Source: Rhopalosiphum padi (Eukaryota; Arthropoda; Insecta; Hemiptera; Aphididae). Taken from it: a stretch of 64,000 bases of DNA. Positions 60,766 to 64,000 of this stretch are shown here, one piece after another. The notes beneath the pieces were generated by a model, which was not told the origin of the DNA, did not search any database, and saw only the letters and a list, made by a program, of their open reading frames with translations. Made by a program: the position numbers and the translations under genes. Position 1 is the stretch's first letter. The number at the start of each line of letters is the position of its first letter. The stretch covers positions 26,142,652 through 26,206,651 of the forward strand of contig NC_083597.1 in NCBI RefSeq assembly GCF_020882245.1, read 5' to 3'.

Positions 60766-63437
60766 ATGGAAGGTAGCAGTAGCAGTAGCAACAACGACGC
60801 GAGTGAGTCAAAATCCGGGTGCGGTTGCAGCAGTGCCGCGGTGGACAATAACAACGACGCGACGGCCGCGGCCGCGGCTGCAGCGGCAAAGACGGCAAGA
60901 AGGACGGCTGCCCTTGTGGCGGCTAAACGAGCGGCGAAAACGGCCGCTTTCTTAGCGTCGGCCGCCCAAGAACAGCGACACCGGGAATATCTGGCGATAC
61001 AGGCCGAGCGGGAACAGCAGAAGAACAGGACGGGGATGACGACGCAAGCCGACGACCATCATCAGGCGGCCGCTAGCAGCAGCGATGACCCGGCCGACGC
61101 CGCGGTCGGCGCCCGTGACTACGACCCGAACGATCCGGACCCCGAAGGAAAGATCTTCGCCGCTGCCGTTCGCGCTGTTATGTCCGAACACGCTGCCGCG
61201 GAGGAGTCCGAGATCACGATCACCGTCTCGCCGACCACCGGCGGCCAGTTCGACCTGTCCGTGCTCAAAACCGATTCGGTGGAAAGTCTAAAGAAAGTGA
61301 TCTCCAAACGTCTGAGAGTTCCCAAAGAGCGGATATGTCTGTTGTACCGCGAGAGGTGAGACAAATTAATTTTTTTGCATTTTTCCTCATTCTCGACGCG
61401 GCTGTCCCCGTTTCCGTCGTTTGGTGGCCCGTCCGTCATCGGGTTCCCCCAACTGTGGTCAACGCCGCGCGCTTGGGATAGCCCGAGCCGCTTCCTCGGC
61501 GCTCCAAAGTACAAAGTTTCCAGGTAGAGTAGACCGACAGTTCCGTCCGATAACGAACCTACCGCGAGACTCATTGTCGTTTTGGTGGGGGGGAAGGGGT
61601 CACGACCCTGTTTTGTTGTGCGTGCCGACCCGTTTTTCACGCGTACCCTCGGGGAACAGCTGCTCGTTCGAGATAAAAATTGTTGTTGGTTTCCGAATCC
61701 GTTTCGGTGTACATACGGGGGGGGGGGCGTTCGAGTATAATAATAATAGTGTCGACGTTGCCGTTCCGTCGCTTTTCTGTCATCGTCGTAGTCGTTTCTA
61801 AACAGTTTGGAAACACGCGTAGATAACATATACATTATTTTCCACCGTTCCATTGCTTGACGACTTCACCATCACTTTTCGTAAGCACTATGTCACCCCC
61901 GCCCGACATCAGAACGAAACTTTCAAAAACCACGACCCGCCGAATCCATGCCAACAGGATTTGCACGCCCGTGTCGTCTATTGTCGACGGATTTCAGTAA
62001 TTCCGTTGCCGGTTGCGTTCGCTGTAGGTGTCCAACCGGGAGAGCTCGTTCCGGTGTTCGCGCGTCCTCCTTCGCCGATGCTATCGACCGGCGATAGCGC
62101 GGGTACGCTCGTTTCCCGGAAGTCGCATTTATTAAGGTTGTATGTGTGTATAATTTAGGGCGATTCGCAATCAAAACATTCGTTATCAAACGACCGCCCC
62201 CGAACTTCACCATTAAAGTAGCAGCTGCCTGTATTACTCTTTCGTAAATATTTTTCACGAGAACAAACTAAAAAATATATAATATTATTAATTTTAGCTA
62301 GGTATGTAAAATAATATCTGTCCCGATTTGATTGGTCGTTCTTTGTTACAAACGCGTCCCAAAACGATTACGTTGTTTATTCTTTTCCTCTTTCAAACCC
62401 CCCGCAGGTAGTAACCCACAGACGATAAAAGGTTATGGGTGTAATATTCTTTTTTCGAGCGGTTGTTACGCAATCATTGGCGGCGGCGGAGTCTATCTTC
62501 TCCGGAGCGTGGGATCGAAATCCCAACAGCTGACAACGTCGCCGCTCCCCTATCTGAGGCCACCGCCATTACGGATTTGGGGGTGAATAACCCGACGCTG
62601 CGAGACGGGTCCCTTGTTGTTGGACAAGTGTAGAACAGCTGCTTGGTCGCCCTCTTCTTTCCATTGTCCGCCCCGAAGAAACACGTCATCGCCGCTCGTT
62701 AAACGTATAAATGCCATACCCTGCGTCTCCGGACATTATGATGTTTGGTATTTTAAAAAGAATTCTCCAGAAAGCAACGCGTCAAAAGCAGCTTTCTCTC
62801 GTCCTGGGAAACCAGGGGTTCACAAAGTGCTTGCATCCGTCCGTTGTTTCTATTGTTTTCCCCTCCGCAATTTATCCTACGATATTTTTTCCTTACGTTT
62901 GTGATGGAACGTCGTGCGCATATGTGAAACAAATAAAATAATAATAAAAAAATAACACCTCATATTACAGCTATGGTGTTTATCCACATGTTACGACAAT
63001 CGCATAGTGGATGCAAACTATAATTAATAATAATATAATACCTATACGTAATTCGACGCATTTATGTAACGCGTCTGTAATTATTGTTATTATTATTATT
63101 GCGTTTAAACCTTGAAAATCTCATTGTTGCTCGCTATCGGTATTTATTACCGTTGTTATTATTTTCACGATATGAAAATCGTTAGGGATTTTATTTTCTA
63201 GTTTTCACGGGACTTATAAATAATAATATTTATAAATGTTCGATAACACTAGATGATAATTGATAACTTGTAAACCGAGATATTTCTTCTCGTACTATAC
63301 AGTTATTGACCAGACGTTTATTGATTTATGGTCTTTTTTTGTATTATAGGCAACTTAGAGATGGCTCGTTGGACGACAACCAGTTGATGCAAGGAAGCCG
63401 CCTCACCCTATTGCCCAGCGTGGAAACCGGTCTTCTG
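60766..63437 (+). CDS. stx: midnolin / stuxnet, 5' part (ubiquitin-like domain protein)
   Basis: Two exons are visible, 60766-61355 and 63350-63437, giving the first 226 residues. The donor at 63438 shows that the gene continues past the right edge. Midnolin carries nuclear proteins to the proteasome without ubiquitination; the Drosophila orthologue Stuxnet promotes Polycomb degradation. The start has an adequate context (ACG before ATGG). The N-terminus is Ser/Asn- and Ala-rich, with a charged helix (about residues 65-87: AQEQRHREYLAIQAEREQQK). The ubiquitin-like domain spans about 148-226, with SEITITVSPTTGGQFDLSVL, RLRVPKERICLLYRERQLRD and GSRLTLLPSVETGLL, the signature of midnolins. The Catch domain and C-terminal helix lie beyond the window. 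Codons are strikingly GC-rich compared with neighbouring genes. Confidence 0.88.
61356..63349 (+). other. midnolin intron 1, CpG- and GC-rich
   Basis: A phase-2 intron of 2.0 kb, bounded by GTGAG and ATTATAG, splits the ubiquitin-like domain. Its first 1.5 kb is far richer in C, G and CpG than any other intron in the window. Open frames run on both strands without recognisable domains. It may hold promoter-proximal regulatory elements, an alternative first exon or an unmethylated CpG island extension. Confidence 0.55.
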
Positions 63438-64000
63438 GTAAGTAAATCTTCTTTTTCGTCTCTTTTATCCCGATCCTCCCACCCTTTACCCCTCGACAAT
63501 AAACCAGTTTAAAACATAAAATAATACCCATGTATTGTGTGTCCTTATTGCCACACATCTTGATAATCACGATATATTACATATTATTATATATTATATT
63601 ATACTACTACTATTATACACACACAGAACGGCCAATGTGCACGTGCAAGGACATCTCATCGCAGCTTGAGATTTTAGAATGTTTCTAAGGAGAGGGAAAT
63701 CAAGTAGGCCTTGTTCTCCATTGCTCCTTCCACATTAGTTTGGTTTCCCTAAATTTCAATATGCCCGACGAGACTAGAGGTTAGACCTGCCTACAAATAG
63801 TGCAATAATATCGACGGTCAATCAATATAATAATACACCGACATCTCGTAAAAAGAAATGTTCAGTGTAATTATTATTTCTAAAAAACATAATATTGGAT
63901 TATTTACAACCAATTTATTTATGACTGAAAAAATGTTTCAGGTCGAATACTCGTAAAATAACTTTATTATTGTATTATTTAAGTTTTGACTTATTTCGTT
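63438..64000 (+). other. start of midnolin intron 2, right edge
   Basis: A good donor GTAAGT at 63438 opens an intron that does not clearly close in the window. An AG at about 63626 is followed by a short GC-richer stretch, but translated in phase it soon stops and does not resemble midnolin, so it was not called as an exon. Confidence 0.5.

Noticed and set aside
61119..61853. A 244-codon minus-strand frame across midnolin exon 1 and intron 1
   Set aside because: It is the antisense shadow of the ubiquitin-like exon plus CpG-rich intron; low complexity, no recognisable domain.
63626..63680. Possible third midnolin exon after a CACACAG acceptor
   Set aside because: In the required phase it reaches a stop after 17 codons and lacks the sequence that follows the ubiquitin-like domain in midnolins.

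Overview
The window reads as nuclear DNA of a sap-feeding hemipteran, most likely an aphid. It is very AT-rich, is saturated with short TAGGTACCTA-like words common in aphid genomes, has GT-AG introns, is scattered with small hAT-type MITEs, and carries insect-like orthologues. All gene models were built by reading exons and checking splice phase by eye. No transcript or database evidence was available.

Layout. An mTERF family gene (MTERF3-like, +) lies at 2.1-3.1 kb, just downstream of a Mutator-like MITE. From 3.1 to 20.5 kb there is no convincing protein gene, only AT-rich DNA, GC-rich islands at about 5.5, 7.2 and 10.1 kb, a decayed Jockey-type LINE fragment and MITEs. The heparan-sulfate 6-O-endosulfatase Sulf1 (+, 14 coding exons) occupies 20.68-32.07 kb, with a 6.1-kb first coding intron. 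A trypsin-type secreted serine protease (+, 7 exons) follows at 32.5-35.76 kb.

At 37.82-38.12 kb on the minus strand is a complete-looking SRP (7SL) RNA gene, a GC-rich block in AT-rich surroundings. Then come MTRES1, a mitochondrial S4-domain RNA-binding protein (+, 39.46-40.17 kb); WDR44, a RAB11-binding WD40 protein (-, 41.68-45.07 kb); a five-exon YjbQ/UPF0047 enzyme gene (+, 48.47-51.70 kb); TMCO4, a DUF726 alpha/beta-hydrolase-like membrane protein (-, 53.85-59.29 kb); and the 5' part of midnolin/stuxnet (+, from 60.77 kb), which runs off the right edge.

The genes are not an operon. They are ordinary eukaryotic neighbours in alternating orientation: MTRES1 and WDR44 converge, WDR44 and YjbQ diverge, YjbQ and TMCO4 converge, and TMCO4 and midnolin diverge. 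Shared themes are mitochondrial gene expression (MTERF3, MTRES1), the secretory pathway and extracellular space (SRP RNA, Sulf1, serine protease, WDR44) and protein turnover (midnolin).

The points most worth checking are the 7SL RNA gene, the intron-bearing bacterial-type YjbQ gene, the CRE-bearing TTAA MITE in a TMCO4 intron, the protease with extra cysteines and an acidic prodomain, and the CpG-rich midnolin intron.
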